A model generated the notes under the pieces. That model saw nothing but the letters and a program-made list of their open reading frames with translations, was not told where the DNA came from and searched no databases. The translations under genes were made by a program, and so were the position numbers. A stretch of DNA of 64,000 bases from Streptomyces klenkii (GTDB lineage Bacteria; Actinomycetota; Actinomycetes; Streptomycetales; Streptomycetaceae). Shown here piece after piece: positions 51,713 to 60,371 of the stretch (position 1 is the first letter of the stretch; each line of letters starts with the position of its first letter). The stretch lies in the NCBI RefSeq assembly GCF_003626645.1, contig NZ_RBAM01000001.1:434001-498000 (forward strand), read 5' to 3'.

Positions 51713-52464
51713 CCGGGCCTTGCGATCACCCGCGCCGGCGGTGATCGCGAGGAGCCTCGTAGGCCGGACCCGGCCGGCGCTCGCTCGACCTTCGGGTAGC
51801 TGTCAAGACCTCGACCGGGTCCTTCGGATCCCGGTCCTGCCGCACTCGGTCGCCCTCTCGCCGAGATCACCCATTCGGCTCAGCAAGTCCGGCCGAGGAG
51901 GGGAAATGGCGGCCCGGAACATCACCCAGCGTTGCCCACCGCGGAGCCGTAGCTCTACGAGCACAGGGTCAAAACCGCTGCCATAACCGCTCTCATCCGC
52001 CTCGCCCGGTTCACCACGACCGGCCATCGCACTCCGCTCACACGTCATAGCGGTTTATACCGGTATAGATGTACCCCATGGGTCATCCGGCTGCCTGTCA
52101 CCTCGTGCGCTGCCGGGGCCCGGATGTGAGCGTGGCAGTACAGCGTGGAGCCGAATGCCGGAGGAGGCGATCGTCGTGGCCGAACCGATCCGGTCGGGGG
52201 AGTATCCAGGCGAGGACGTCGTCAAGCGCCGCCCCATAGCCCGAGGCGTACAACGGCTGTTTCTCAACGAGCCACGACCAGCTGCCCTTGGCCATGACGA
52301 AGAAGACTGGCCGGCACAAGGCGGCCTGACCTCCGCCCCCCGGACCGCCGTCGCGGACCGTGTCTCCGCCCGCAGCCGGAGGAATGGCATAGCCATACCC
52401 ATACGGTGACCATTTAATTCCCCCCCGCACCCTCCTCCCCCCACCACGGCCTCGGAGGCACCTC
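51713..52464. other. Gap with degraded sequence and one palindrome
   Basis: About 750 bp with no convincing gene. A minus-strand frame around 52120-52310 encodes VFFVMAKGSWSWLVEKQPLYASG, which has protein-like texture but no recognisable family, start or length. TATACCGGTATA lies at 52056-52067. The last 60 bases precede the lysozyme and contain an A/T-richer stretch. Confidence 0.4.
52056..52067. promoter_or_regulatory. TATACCGGTATA palindrome
   Basis: Perfect 12-bp palindrome in an otherwise GC-rich stretch, about 400 bp upstream of the lysozyme gene. It could be an operator of a GntR-type regulator or the relic of a lost promoter. Confidence 0.4.
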
Positions 52465-53349
52465 ATGCCCGAGCACCACTCCGGCCCGGGCCGCCCGCAT
52501 CCCCCCACAGCGGCGGCCGTCCTCCTCTCTCTGCTGACCGCACTCACCCTGCTCGTCGCCCTCCCCGGAACCACCGCCGCGGTGGCCGGAAGCAACAGCC
52601 GCCCGACCCACCCCGAGCAGGACTGGATGGGCTCGACCGTCCGCGCCCACGAGGGCGGCCGTGGCCCGGCCACCAAGCGTTCCGCGCCGCCCGACCTCTC
52701 CCTTGAGGGCCCTTCGGCGAGCGCCTCGGTCAAAGGAGTGGACGTCAGCAGCCACAACGGCAACGTCTCCTGGTCCAAGCTCTGGCACAGCGGCGTCAGA
52801 TTCGCCTACGCCAAGGCGACCGAGGGCACCAGCTACACCAACCCCTCCTTCGCCCACCAGTACAACGGCCCGTACGACGCGGGCATGATCCGGGGCGCGT
52901 ACCACTTCGCGCTGCCGGGCAACTCCAGCGGCGCCGCACAGGCCGACCACTTCGTCGACCACGGCGGCGGCTGGACGGACGACGGCTGGACGCTGCCGGG
53001 CGTGCTCGACATGGAGTACAACCCCTACGGCAGCACCTGCTACGGGCTGAGCAAGAGCCGGATGATCGACTGGATCGAGGACTTCCTCGACGCCTACCGG
53101 GACCACACCGGGCGCGACGCGGTGATCTACACCTCGACCGCGTGGTGGAAGAAGTGCACCGGCAACTACGGCGGATTCGGCAGGTACAACCCGCTGTGGG
53201 TGCCGAGCTACGGCTCCTCCTCCGGCGAGCTCCCGAACGGCTGGGGTTTCTACACCTTCTGGCAGCACACAAGCACGGGCCCCACCGTCGGTGACCACGA
53301 TCGCTTCAACGGTTCGTACAGCAGGCTCGAGGCACTCGCCTACGGCTGA
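52465..53349 (+). CDS. Secreted GH25 lysozyme (cellosyl/mutanolysin type)
   Basis: 294 residues: a long signal peptide (TAAAVLLSLLTALTLLVAL...), a linker, and a GH25 muramidase domain from about residue 90. VKGVDVSSHNGNVSW carries the first catalytic-site Asp, FAYAKATEGTSYTNPSF the Lys/Glu motif, GVLDMEYNPYG the catalytic D-x-E, and WGFYTFWQHTSTG the C-terminal strand. It cleaves peptidoglycan glycan strands outside the cell. Single Cys pair (STCYGLS, KKCTGNY). ATG 52465. Confidence 0.93.
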   Translation: MPEHHSGPGRPHPPTAAAVLLSLLTALTLLVALPGTTAAVAGSNSRPTHPEQDWMGSTVRAHEGGRGPATKRSAPPDLSLEGPSASASVKGVDVSSHNGNVSWSKLWHSGVRFAYAKATEGTSYTNPSFAHQYNGPYDAGMIRGAYHFALPGNSSGAAQADHFVDHGGGWTDDGWTLPGVLDMEYNPYGSTCYGLSKSRMIDWIEDFLDAYRDHTGRDAVIYTSTAWWKKCTGNYGGFGRYNPLWVPSYGSSSGELPNGWGFYTFWQHTSTGPTVGDHDRFNGSYSRLEALAYG

Positions 53350-53464
53350 GCGGGCGGCCACGGGAGAACCACTGCACCATTGTGTGCACGAGGCGGAGCC
53401 GCCGACGCTGCCGTAGCGACTCCACGGCTCCGCCCGTCATACCCATCCGGGTGTACGGCCCGGC

Positions 53465-53917
53465 TTACAGGAGGGCGTACGAGCTCGCCCGGTCGTTCAT
53501 GGCATCCCCTACGTAAGGCGTGGAGTCGCGGTACTCCTGGTGCGTACCGGTCCGGCACGCGCCGCCGTTGAGAATGATCGACGTGCCGCCGAAGTTCCAG
53601 TGCTCGTAGAGGATGGCGGGCTCGGCGTTCAGCTTCCCTCTTGCGGAGGAGGACTCGCGGGGTTTTTCGACCAGCTGCCGGTCCCGGGCGGCGTCCTTGC
53701 CGGACAGGGGCGCGTCGGTGATCCGCCCCTCCGTGGAGGCGGCGACGGCCGCGCGGAACGTGCCGAAGCACTGGGTGGCTCCCGAATCGACGTTGACCAG
53801 GCAGGTCCTGGCCTCTGACGCGGGCTGCGGACGGGCCTGCGCGGTGGCACTCCCGGAAGCCAGGACCAGCAAGCCGGCCCCGGCGGCGATAGCGATACGT
53901 GTCACACGTGAACTCAC
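53465..53917 (-). CDS. Secreted peptidase-inhibitor family I36-like protein
   Basis: 150 residues. Signal peptide RVTRIAIAAGAGLLVLASGSATAQA, then a mature domain with CLVNVDSGATQCFGTFRAAVAAST, then LYEHWNFGGTSIILNGGACRTG and a terminal DRASSY. The YEHxNFGG and disulfide pattern match secreted beta/gamma-crystallin-like I36 inhibitors (SMI relatives). GTG 53917 with GGAAG upstream is preferred; the frame is open to 54061. It ends opposite the lysozyme gene (convergent). Confidence 0.82.
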   Translation of the reverse strand: MSSRVTRIAIAAGAGLLVLASGSATAQARPQPASEARTCLVNVDSGATQCFGTFRAAVAASTEGRITDAPLSGKDAARDRQLVEKPRESSSARGKLNAEPAILYEHWNFGGTSIILNGGACRTGTHQEYRDSTPYVGDAMNDRASSYALL

Positions 53918-54015
53918 GGGCAACTTCCGGGTTCGTGGACGGTCTGCCGACAACCGGGATACTTCCGCCGCGCCTCCGCTGGGGCCTTGGAGCCGACGGG
54001 ATTCGTTCCGTACGC

Positions 54016-54170
54016 CTACGGGCAGTCGGAGTAGGCGAGGTGGGCCGCGCAGGACCGGCACCGGAAGAGATATGCCGTGGGCCGGTCATCCTTGGCCAGC
54101 GAGCCGAGGTACTGCTCGACCTGCTCCGACGGCCGGCCCCAGCCCATTGGGCGGCTGCATGCCTCACCGG
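54016..54170 (-). pseudogene. CbrC-like (UPF0167) C-terminal remnant
   Basis: The minus strand encodes CSRPMGWGRPSEQVEQYLGS, then LAKDDRPTAYLFRCRSCAAHLAYSD and a stop. The AYLFRCRxCxxHLAYSD ending is typical of CbrC-family proteins. The N-terminal portion is missing and the sequence abuts the transposase remnant, suggesting the element inserted in or deleted part of this gene. Confidence 0.6.
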
Positions 54171-54800
54171 TCGCGAAGACTCTGCCCATGTCATGTCGCG
54201 TGGCCCGGCGCCCGGCGGTGGCTCTGCGAGCCTGGCGGGCGGCCGGGGCGTGTCGGTTTTGGTGCACTGGCCGGAGAGCCGGTCTTCGTGTGCAGGTTCC
54301 TGAACCCCCTACGGACGCGGGCGGGTGTGAGTTCGTTGGGCGGGGCCGGCTTCTCCCAGGACCGACGGAGGTCGGTGGCCGGCGGACGGGCGGAACGTGC
54401 GCTTGATGTCGAAGCGGCGGAGGAAGGACTGCCGGCAGCGGCCCACGCCGTGCGTGGTGGCGTCGGTGCCCGACCACCACAGCCAGACCGCTTGTTCACA
54501 CCGTCTTTGCTGGGCAGCTTCTCCGCGACCAGACGGAGGGCGGTGCCCTCGACGAGAGGCAGGGCCCCGTCGTGGTTGAGCCGGGCCGCCCGCCTGGTCA
54601 GCCTCGGGTGCAGCCGGTCCCATCCCATGCCTGCGCGGTCGCCTTCCCGTAGAGCCGGGTGCTGGTGACGGCCACGGCCTGCTCGGTGTCCCGGTCGGGG
54701 ACCGCCGAAGACGAACTCGCCACCGTGCTTGGGCGGACCGCACGGTTGCTCGGGGAGACCAGCGGATGCCGGCCGCGCTCACGGAGGGGGAGGGGGGCGC
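54171..54800 (-). pseudogene. Decayed IS transposase (NF041680-like)
   Basis: Pieces of one transposase lie in order on the minus strand but in alternating frames: DRDTEQAVAVTSTRLYGKATAQAW (about 54600-54720), then RLHPRLTRRAARLNHDGALPLVEGTALRL (about 54530-54620), then AVWLWWSGTDAT...FLRRFDIKRTFR (about 54390-54490), then LRRSWEKPAPPNELTPARVRRGFRNL with a basic tail (to 54191). At least three frameshifts and an internal deletion after FDIKRTF are visible. The order matches the putative transposases common in Streptomyces that I recall as NF041680. No terminal inverted repeats seen. Confidence 0.72.
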
Positions 54801-54951
54801 TGAAGGTGGCGGGTAAAGGCTTCACGGAGGCGGGTGACCGGCATCGGGGTCCGATGAAGCGGCTTGTCAGTGGGCGGTGCGAGGATGGCGGTACGTTCCG
54901 GGAATTGACCGGGGCGAGGACGCGGGCAGGTTTCGAGTGGTCGGAGGCGGC

Positions 54952-55386
54952 ATGGCCAAGGAATTCCAGGTGACTTACGACTGCGCCGATCCGGGCGCGC
55001 AGGCGGCGTTCTGGGCTCAGGCGCTGGGCTATCGCATCCAGCCGCCGCCCGAGGGCTTCGCTGACTGGGCGGCTGCGCTGACGGCGTGGGGCGTACCGCC
55101 TGAGCGTCACAACGACCGGTCAGCCATCACGGATCCGGACGGCAAGGGGCCGCGGGTGTTCTTCCAGAAGGTCCCGGAAGGAAAGACGGCGAAGAACCGC
55201 TTGCACCTGGATGTGCGCTCAGCACCCGGCCTGACCGGGGACGAGCGGATGGTCGCGCTGGAGGCGGAGGCCACCAGGCTGGAGGGGCTGGGAGCGAAGC
55301 GGCTGTACCGGCTCGACCCCGATGGCATGGACGAGGGGATCATCGTGATGACCGACCCGGAAGGAAACGAATTCTGCCTGGACTGA
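54952..55386 (+). CDS. VOC family protein (glyoxalase-like)
   Basis: 144 residues. FQVTYDCADPGAQAAFWAQALGYRI, FFQKVPEGKTAKNRLHLDVRSA and GIIVMTDPEGNEFCLD are the standard segments of the Glyoxalase_6-type group found as single genes throughout actinobacteria. The first metal His is replaced (VTYDC), so metal binding may be incomplete. ATG 54952 with GGAGG upstream; the frame is open to 54877. Convergent with the lipase and separated from it by a bidirectional terminator. Confidence 0.9.
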   Translation: MAKEFQVTYDCADPGAQAAFWAQALGYRIQPPPEGFADWAAALTAWGVPPERHNDRSAITDPDGKGPRVFFQKVPEGKTAKNRLHLDVRSAPGLTGDERMVALEAEATRLEGLGAKRLYRLDPDGMDEGIIVMTDPEGNEFCLD

Positions 55387-55407
55387 GGGCGGAGTGCCGC
55401 TCAGCAG

Positions 55408-55444
55408 CTTGATCACCGAACAGGGCTCCTGTTCGGTGATCAAG
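55408..55444. terminator. Bidirectional terminator
   Basis: CTTGATCACCGAACAG / CTGTTCGGTGATCAAG, a 16-bp perfect inverted repeat with loop GGCTC, between the convergent VOC and lipase genes. Lower GC than its surroundings. Confidence 0.88.
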
Positions 55445-55517
55445 CGGTGGCCGGGGCATAACAGCAGCGCCTGCCCGCCACCCCGGGCGATCATGGAGGC
55501 GGACCTTCGGGCCGGAA

Positions 55518-56471
55518 TCAGAAGGCGGGCGCCCTCGGCACACAGGGAGCCGCCGGGGCTGAGGGGTCCAGGGCCCGCTTGACCAATCCGATCGCACGCG
55601 GGCTGTACGACATGCTCAGATGGGCGGAGAAGTCGACGACGCAGCCCTCCTGCAAGGTGATGTTCTGCACCGTTGCTCCGGGGCCCGCCGTCATGAACGT
55701 GCTCTGCCAGGGGGTGGTGATCTCGTCGTACTTCGTGCCGACCACGGTGTAGTCGATCCCGGGAACGGTGTCCCCGTCGGCGTTGAGCTCCTTGATGAAG
55801 TCTGACTTCTCGTACTGCTGGATGCCCGCCTTCCCCAAGGGCTTCTCCCCGGGGCCCAGCATGTGGAGCATGTCGGCGAGAGTCTCGATGCCGCTCATGG
55901 TGGTGCCGTGGTTGGTCGCGCCGAGCTGGACGACCTTCTTGACCTTGTTCTTCGAGGGGTCGGTCGGGTTCGCGCCTCCGTCGGCCTTGAGATACCACCG
56001 GGACAGGGTCCCGCCCTGGGAGTGGCCGACAAGGTCCACCTGGCCGGAGCCGCTGGCGGCGAGCACCTTGTCCACGAAGGCGGCCAGCTCTTTGGAGGAC
56101 TTCCTGATGTCTCCGTAACCCTTGACGGTGGGAGCGAGAGCCACTCCGGCGTCGTCGGTGTCGCCGTAGTCGAGGGCGTAGACGCAGTAGCCCCGGGCCT
56201 TCAACTCGGGGGACATCCGGGCCCAGTTGTTGTAGCGGTTCTCGTAGGTCCCGTGCACCAGAACGACCGGACGCGGGTGGGCGGCGCTGGGACGGCAGTT
56301 CCAGTCATTGGCGCCCGGCGGATCGATGTCGAGGTGGAGGATGGAATGGACCATAGCGGGAAGGAAATTGTCCTGCTCAGGGCCGGTCTCCGCGGCCGCG
56401 GACGTGGAGGTGGCCAAGACCGTCGCCGCGGCGGTGGCACAGACGGCGGTGACATATTTCGGTATGTGCAA
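55518..56471 (-). CDS. Secreted lipase/esterase (alpha/beta hydrolase)
   Basis: 317 residues with a signal peptide (IPKYVTAVCATAAATVLATST...). Oxyanion loop VVLVHGTYENRYNNW, nucleophile elbow VDLVGHSQGGTLSRWYL, later Asp in VVGTKYDEITTP, and a His in FSAHLSMSYSP, so the Ser-Asp-His triad is complete. It resembles Streptomyces extracellular triacylglycerol lipases of the GHSQGG type. The start is a TTG (56471) with AGGAG six bases upstream; longer starts would bury the signal peptide. Confidence 0.88.
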   Translation of the reverse strand: MHIPKYVTAVCATAAATVLATSTSAAAETGPEQDNFLPAMVHSILHLDIDPPGANDWNCRPSAAHPRPVVLVHGTYENRYNNWARMSPELKARGYCVYALDYGDTDDAGVALAPTVKGYGDIRKSSKELAAFVDKVLAASGSGQVDLVGHSQGGTLSRWYLKADGGANPTDPSKNKVKKVVQLGATNHGTTMSGIETLADMLHMLGPGEKPLGKAGIQQYEKSDFIKELNADGDTVPGIDYTVVGTKYDEITTPWQSTFMTAGPGATVQNITLQEGCVVDFSAHLSMSYSPRAIGLVKRALDPSAPAAPCVPRAPAF

Positions 56472-57035
56472 GACGGCTCCTGAGAAGTGTGGGACTCGGG
56501 CCACGCGCGATGTTTCCCATGGGTGCCGACCGAAGAGGGAACCTCGGGTGACCTCCTCCGACGATCCCGCCGAATGACGCACCGTCAGACCCCGGCCCCG
56601 GTAACGCCCGAGGAGGATCCCGGACCGTCGGCCGCGTACCCCGGGTAACTTTCCGGGCCCCCAGTATGCACGCGAGGCGGGAGGTTCTGAAGGGAGGAAA
56701 CACAAACCTCGAAGGGGGATAGGCGGGGCTGCCGACAAAGCCCCTCTCCGGGGTCGTGCGGCCGCGAGTGACCTCGACGCCCCCGGCACGCCCCGGAGTT
56801 GAGCCCCGCGGAGACGCCTTGGCCGTGGCCCCGCCCCTGCAAGCTCGCCGACGTCGCCAAGGCCACCGGCCGCACACCGCGCGAATGGCGGGCGGTCTCG
56901 CCGGACGGTGCCGGGGCTCGTGACGCTCTGCTGGTGGGCGGCGGCGTCATGAAGGTCATGGGTGAGGAGACCATCGCATCATCCCCCAGATGCCACCACC
57001 GGACGAAGAGCGGTGCCTGCCGGGGGTTTCGCCTT
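56472..57035. other. Gap, possible degraded coding remnant
   Basis: About 560 bp. A plus-strand stretch at 56830-56960 encodes CKLADVAKATGRTPREWRAVSPDG, which has the look of a helix-turn-helix or toxin-antitoxin piece, but no start, ribosome binding site or continuation is present. The remainder holds the lipase promoter. No confident feature. Confidence 0.35.
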
Positions 57036-58571
57036 CTACCCGGCAGGTGCTCGGCAGGTCAGGTCCTTGGCCGGGAGCCTGCCCGTGGTCAGGTAGACCG
57101 TGGCGGTCTTGTCTGCGCAGGGGTTGGTGCCGTTGACGATGTGTCCCTCTCCGCCGGCGACGGTGACGATCCGGGATCCGCGCAGGGCCCGGTGCATGGC
57201 CTGGCCTCCGGCCAGGGGCGTGGCAGGGTCCCACTCGTTTTGCAGGATGAGTACAGGGACCTTGTTGGTCACTGTTGTCTGGGGTTCGCTGCCCGGTTTC
57301 CAGAAGGCGCACGGTTTGATGTTGGAGTCGAAGTCGCCGGACAGCGGATACCGGTTCTTGTCGCGGATCGCGTCGCGGCGGTACTGCTCGGGGTCGCGCG
57401 GCCACGACGTGCGGGTGTCGGCACAGAGGACAGCCCAGGCGCTCGCGGTTTCATTGTCCGGGGGAGTGTCACGGGAGGACGCCGGCGGGAGGGGGCTCGG
57501 GGCCTGCTCGGGCGTGCCGGGCGGAGCCGGCTTCTTGCCCTCGGCCGCCTTCTTCAGCCCGGCGACCCATGCGGCGGCCTTCTGAACGCGGGAGAACATG
57601 GCGCGCTGAGCGCGAATGGTGTCACCGGTGAAGAGCGTCCCACCGTAGTCGATGGGTTTGCGGTCGGCCCGGGCGATGAGGTCCCAGTACGTCTTGCGGA
57701 CCGCGGCCGGGGTACGACCCAGTTCGTACGTCGTGTGTCGCCGGGCAGTCCATTCGGTCCAGCGTGTGAAGGCGGGCCCGGCCCTCTCCGCCATCGCCTG
57801 GAACATGCCTCGCCCGTACCGCGCGGGGTCGGCCGCACTGTCCAGCACGAACCGGTCGGTTCGCCGGGGGAACATCTGCGTGTAGACGGCGCCGAGGTAG
57901 GTGCCGTAGGAGAATCCCAGGTAGGAGATCTTCTTCTCTCCCAGCACGGCACGGATGACGTCCATGTCGCGAGCGGTGTTGCGGGTGGTGAGGTGGCGCA
58001 GCCTGTCACCTTCCTCGGCCTGGCACTTGACGGCCACCGTACGGGCCCACTCCACATCCTTCGCAAAGGTCCCGGTCTTGTACGGGCGCTCCAAGTCCTG
58101 TTCGTCGGCGGTCAGACTGCAGCTGACCGGCGAGCTCTGCCCGACGCCCCTGGGGTCGAACCCGGTGAGGTCGTACTGTCTCTTCACCTCCCCGGGGAGG
58201 TCCGCTCCCACGCTGACGGGCAAATCCAGGCCCGGCCCGCCGGGGCCGCCGGGGTTGAGCAGCAGAACGCCGCGACGTTCCTTCGCGCTGCTTGCCTTGA
58301 GCCGGGATATCGCGATGTCCGTCTTCTTGCCTCCGGGATCGCTGTAGTCCAGCGGCACCTTGAGTGTCGCGCACTGATAGGTGGCAGGGTTCTTCGCGTT
58401 GCAGCGCTGCCACCGTGGAGTCTGTTGCGTGTACTGCCGCAGAGGGTCCTTGGCCGCGGCGGCATCAGATAGAGAAGAGGCCGTTGCAGGTGTAAGTGCC
58501 GAAAGGGAAGCCGTCACGGCGCCGACGGATATGAGAGAGGCAATTCGTGTGTTTCGCACGGTGATGCTCAT
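57036..58571 (-). CDS. Secreted TAP-family alpha/beta hydrolase (SlpD/tripeptidyl-aminopeptidase-like)
   Basis: 511 residues. Signal peptide ITVRNTRIASLISVGAVTASLSAL, then NPGGPGGPGLDLPV (oxyanion region), YLGFSYGTYLGAVYTQMFP (nucleophile Ser) and a C-terminal TAP-like domain with LILQNEWDPATPLAGGQAM (Asp) and AGGEGHIVNG (His). It is a standard extracellular peptidase of the SlpD/SlpE/Tap group that releases N-terminal tripeptides. ATG 58571. Confidence 0.93.
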   Translation of the reverse strand: MSITVRNTRIASLISVGAVTASLSALTPATASSLSDAAAAKDPLRQYTQQTPRWQRCNAKNPATYQCATLKVPLDYSDPGGKKTDIAISRLKASSAKERRGVLLLNPGGPGGPGLDLPVSVGADLPGEVKRQYDLTGFDPRGVGQSSPVSCSLTADEQDLERPYKTGTFAKDVEWARTVAVKCQAEEGDRLRHLTTRNTARDMDVIRAVLGEKKISYLGFSYGTYLGAVYTQMFPRRTDRFVLDSAADPARYGRGMFQAMAERAGPAFTRWTEWTARRHTTYELGRTPAAVRKTYWDLIARADRKPIDYGGTLFTGDTIRAQRAMFSRVQKAAAWVAGLKKAAEGKKPAPPGTPEQAPSPLPPASSRDTPPDNETASAWAVLCADTRTSWPRDPEQYRRDAIRDKNRYPLSGDFDSNIKPCAFWKPGSEPQTTVTNKVPVLILQNEWDPATPLAGGQAMHRALRGSRIVTVAGGEGHIVNGTNPCADKTATVYLTTGRLPAKDLTCRAPAG

Positions 58572-58607
58572 CCTTGCTGGGAGAAGTAGCCCGTCGCCCG
58601 TCGCCGG

Positions 58608-58982
58608 TCAATTCCCGGTGAGCTGCTGGTGGACGCACTGCTTGTACTGCTGGAAACTGTCGGGCTGGTAGCACTCCTGCGTCTTGTTGGCGTACCAGAC
58701 GAAGAAGACGGCGACCAGGACGGACACCACGATCGCGATGGCCGACGTCACCACGCCGGTGAGGGCCTTGCCCCGGCCGATACCGGTCCGCTTGGCCGTC
58801 GTCAGGGCAACGATGCCCACGATCAGGCCGATGCCGCCGAACAGGCCGCCGATGAAGAAGATCGACGTGCACAAGCCGACGACCCCGAGCACCATGGCGG
58901 CCCCGGCCGGGCCGTTGGCCGATGAGGTCGATGAGACCGATGCGGTGTGATGCGGCGGCATCTCTATTCCTTGCGTGTTCAT
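58608..58982 (-). CDS. DUF4190-like membrane protein
   Basis: 124 residues. Ser/Thr-rich N-terminus, then two membrane helices AAMVLGVVGLCTSIFFIGGLFGG... and ALTGVVTSAIAIVVSVLVAVFFVW, the usual DUF4190 layout with a KRTGIGRGKALTG cytoplasmic loop, and a C-terminal tail with two Cys (QECYQPDSFQQYKQCVHQQ). ATG 58982 has GGAGGAC upstream. The frame extends to 60293 only as an antisense shadow of the kinase. Function unknown. Confidence 0.85.
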   Translation of the reverse strand: MNTQGIEMPPHHTASVSSTSSANGPAGAAMVLGVVGLCTSIFFIGGLFGGIGLIVGIVALTTAKRTGIGRGKALTGVVTSAIAIVVSVLVAVFFVWYANKTQECYQPDSFQQYKQCVHQQLTGN

Positions 58983-59120
58983 CAAACGTCCTCCGGTCAA
59001 CTGTTCAGGGCACGATCCTGGCTTCCGGGGTCCCGGATGCGCATCGCGGAAAGGCGGGAGAAGGTGCTCCCTCGATCGGGGGAGGTCATCGGTGAGCTGC
59101 CCGGTCATATTGGGGCGATA

Positions 59121-60371
59121 ATGATCAGGGGACTCCGGCCGCTGCTGCGCGGCTCCACGTATTCGGGCATGCTGTTCGCCTATTGCGGCGCGTTGGCGAG
59201 CCTTCCGCTGCTGCCTTTCGCTGTGCTGCCGACACTGGCGTTGCCATCCGCTCCCTATGGAGTGCAGGCCGTCCTGGTCCTCCTGGTCTGGGCAGTACTG
59301 ATCGGCTCGGTCGGTTTTGCCCGCACCGTGCGGCGGGCACTGATCGCGTTCGCCCGCCAACTTCTGAGGGTGCCGTTGCCGGCCCCTGCCGCCGTGCCAT
59401 CCGGCGCCGACCGCCGGCGGACTCCCCTCTGGTTGCTGCTGCACGTGGCGCTGGGGTGGACGGGGGCGCTGACGAGCGGCGTGCTGATCCTCATGGGGAT
59501 TGCCCTCCCCGGGGACTGGCTCGGGCTCGGTGCCGAAGCCGGGCTGAGTCTGTTCGGCTGGTCGCTGCGCTCCGACGGCGTATGGCAGAGCTGGCTGGTG
59601 GCGCTCTGCTGCCTGCTGCTCGCGGCGGTCGTGTGCGTGGTGGTGACGAGCGTGCTGCGGTGGCTGGCGCCCAGGCTCCTGGGTCCTTCGTCGGCCGAGC
59701 GGCTCGCGCTGATGGCCGAGCGGGAGCAGCGCCTTGCCGAACGCAACAGGTTGGCCCATGAGTTGCACGACTCGATCGGGCACACGCTGACCGCGACCAC
59801 GATCCAGGCGGCGGTCGCGGGCGAGGTACTCTCCGCCGACCCGGGGGCGGCGCGGGCCGCGCTGCGCAGCATCGAGGAGTCGGCCAGGGCCGCGCTGGAG
59901 GACCTGGACTACGTACTGGGCGTACTGCGCGAGGAGACGGTGGAGACGGCGGAGACGGCACCGACCCGGACCCTGGCTGACCTGCCCGAGCTGCTCGACC
60001 GGTTGCGGCACGCGGGCGCGGTCCTTGATGTGGAGCTGTCCGGCGAGTTGGCGCAGGTGCAGGGGACGCTCTCCCGGGCCGCGTACCGGATTCTCCAGGA
60101 AGGGCTGACGAACGCGTTGCGGCACGGGACGGGCGGCCCGATCGGGGTCCGGGTGGCGGTCACGCCGGACTGCCTTGAGCTCGGTGTGGTCAATGGGGCG
60201 GGCACGGGCGCGGGCATGCGTACGGGCGCGGGTGTCTTCCGGACGTCCGGGCACGGCCTGCCCGGCCTTGCCGAGCGCGTGCGGCTGTTGCACGGTGAGA
60301 TCGAGGTCGGCCCGGACGGGCCGCGGCAGTGGCGGCTGGCGGTCCGGCTGCCGGTACGGGGCTCGGCATGA
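59121..60371 (+). CDS. Sensor histidine kinase (NarL-type partner, HisKA_3)
   Basis: 416 residues. The N-terminal half has about five membrane helices (two hydrophobic hairpins around an Arg-rich loop), so it senses a membrane or external signal. The dimerisation region carries the phospho-accepting His in RLAHELHDSIGHTLT, the HisKA_3 signature; a degraded N-box AAYRILQEGLTNALRHG and the G-box GHGLPGLAERV complete the ATPase. ATG 59121 with GGGG before it; the open frame starts at 58947. Its stop overlaps the regulator start (ATGA). Confidence 0.92.
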   Translation: MIRGLRPLLRGSTYSGMLFAYCGALASLPLLPFAVLPTLALPSAPYGVQAVLVLLVWAVLIGSVGFARTVRRALIAFARQLLRVPLPAPAAVPSGADRRRTPLWLLLHVALGWTGALTSGVLILMGIALPGDWLGLGAEAGLSLFGWSLRSDGVWQSWLVALCCLLLAAVVCVVVTSVLRWLAPRLLGPSSAERLALMAEREQRLAERNRLAHELHDSIGHTLTATTIQAAVAGEVLSADPGAARAALRSIEESARAALEDLDYVLGVLREETVETAETAPTRTLADLPELLDRLRHAGAVLDVELSGELAQVQGTLSRAAYRILQEGLTNALRHGTGGPIGVRVAVTPDCLELGVVNGAGTGAGMRTGAGVFRTSGHGLPGLAERVRLLHGEIEVGPDGPRQWRLAVRLPVRGSA

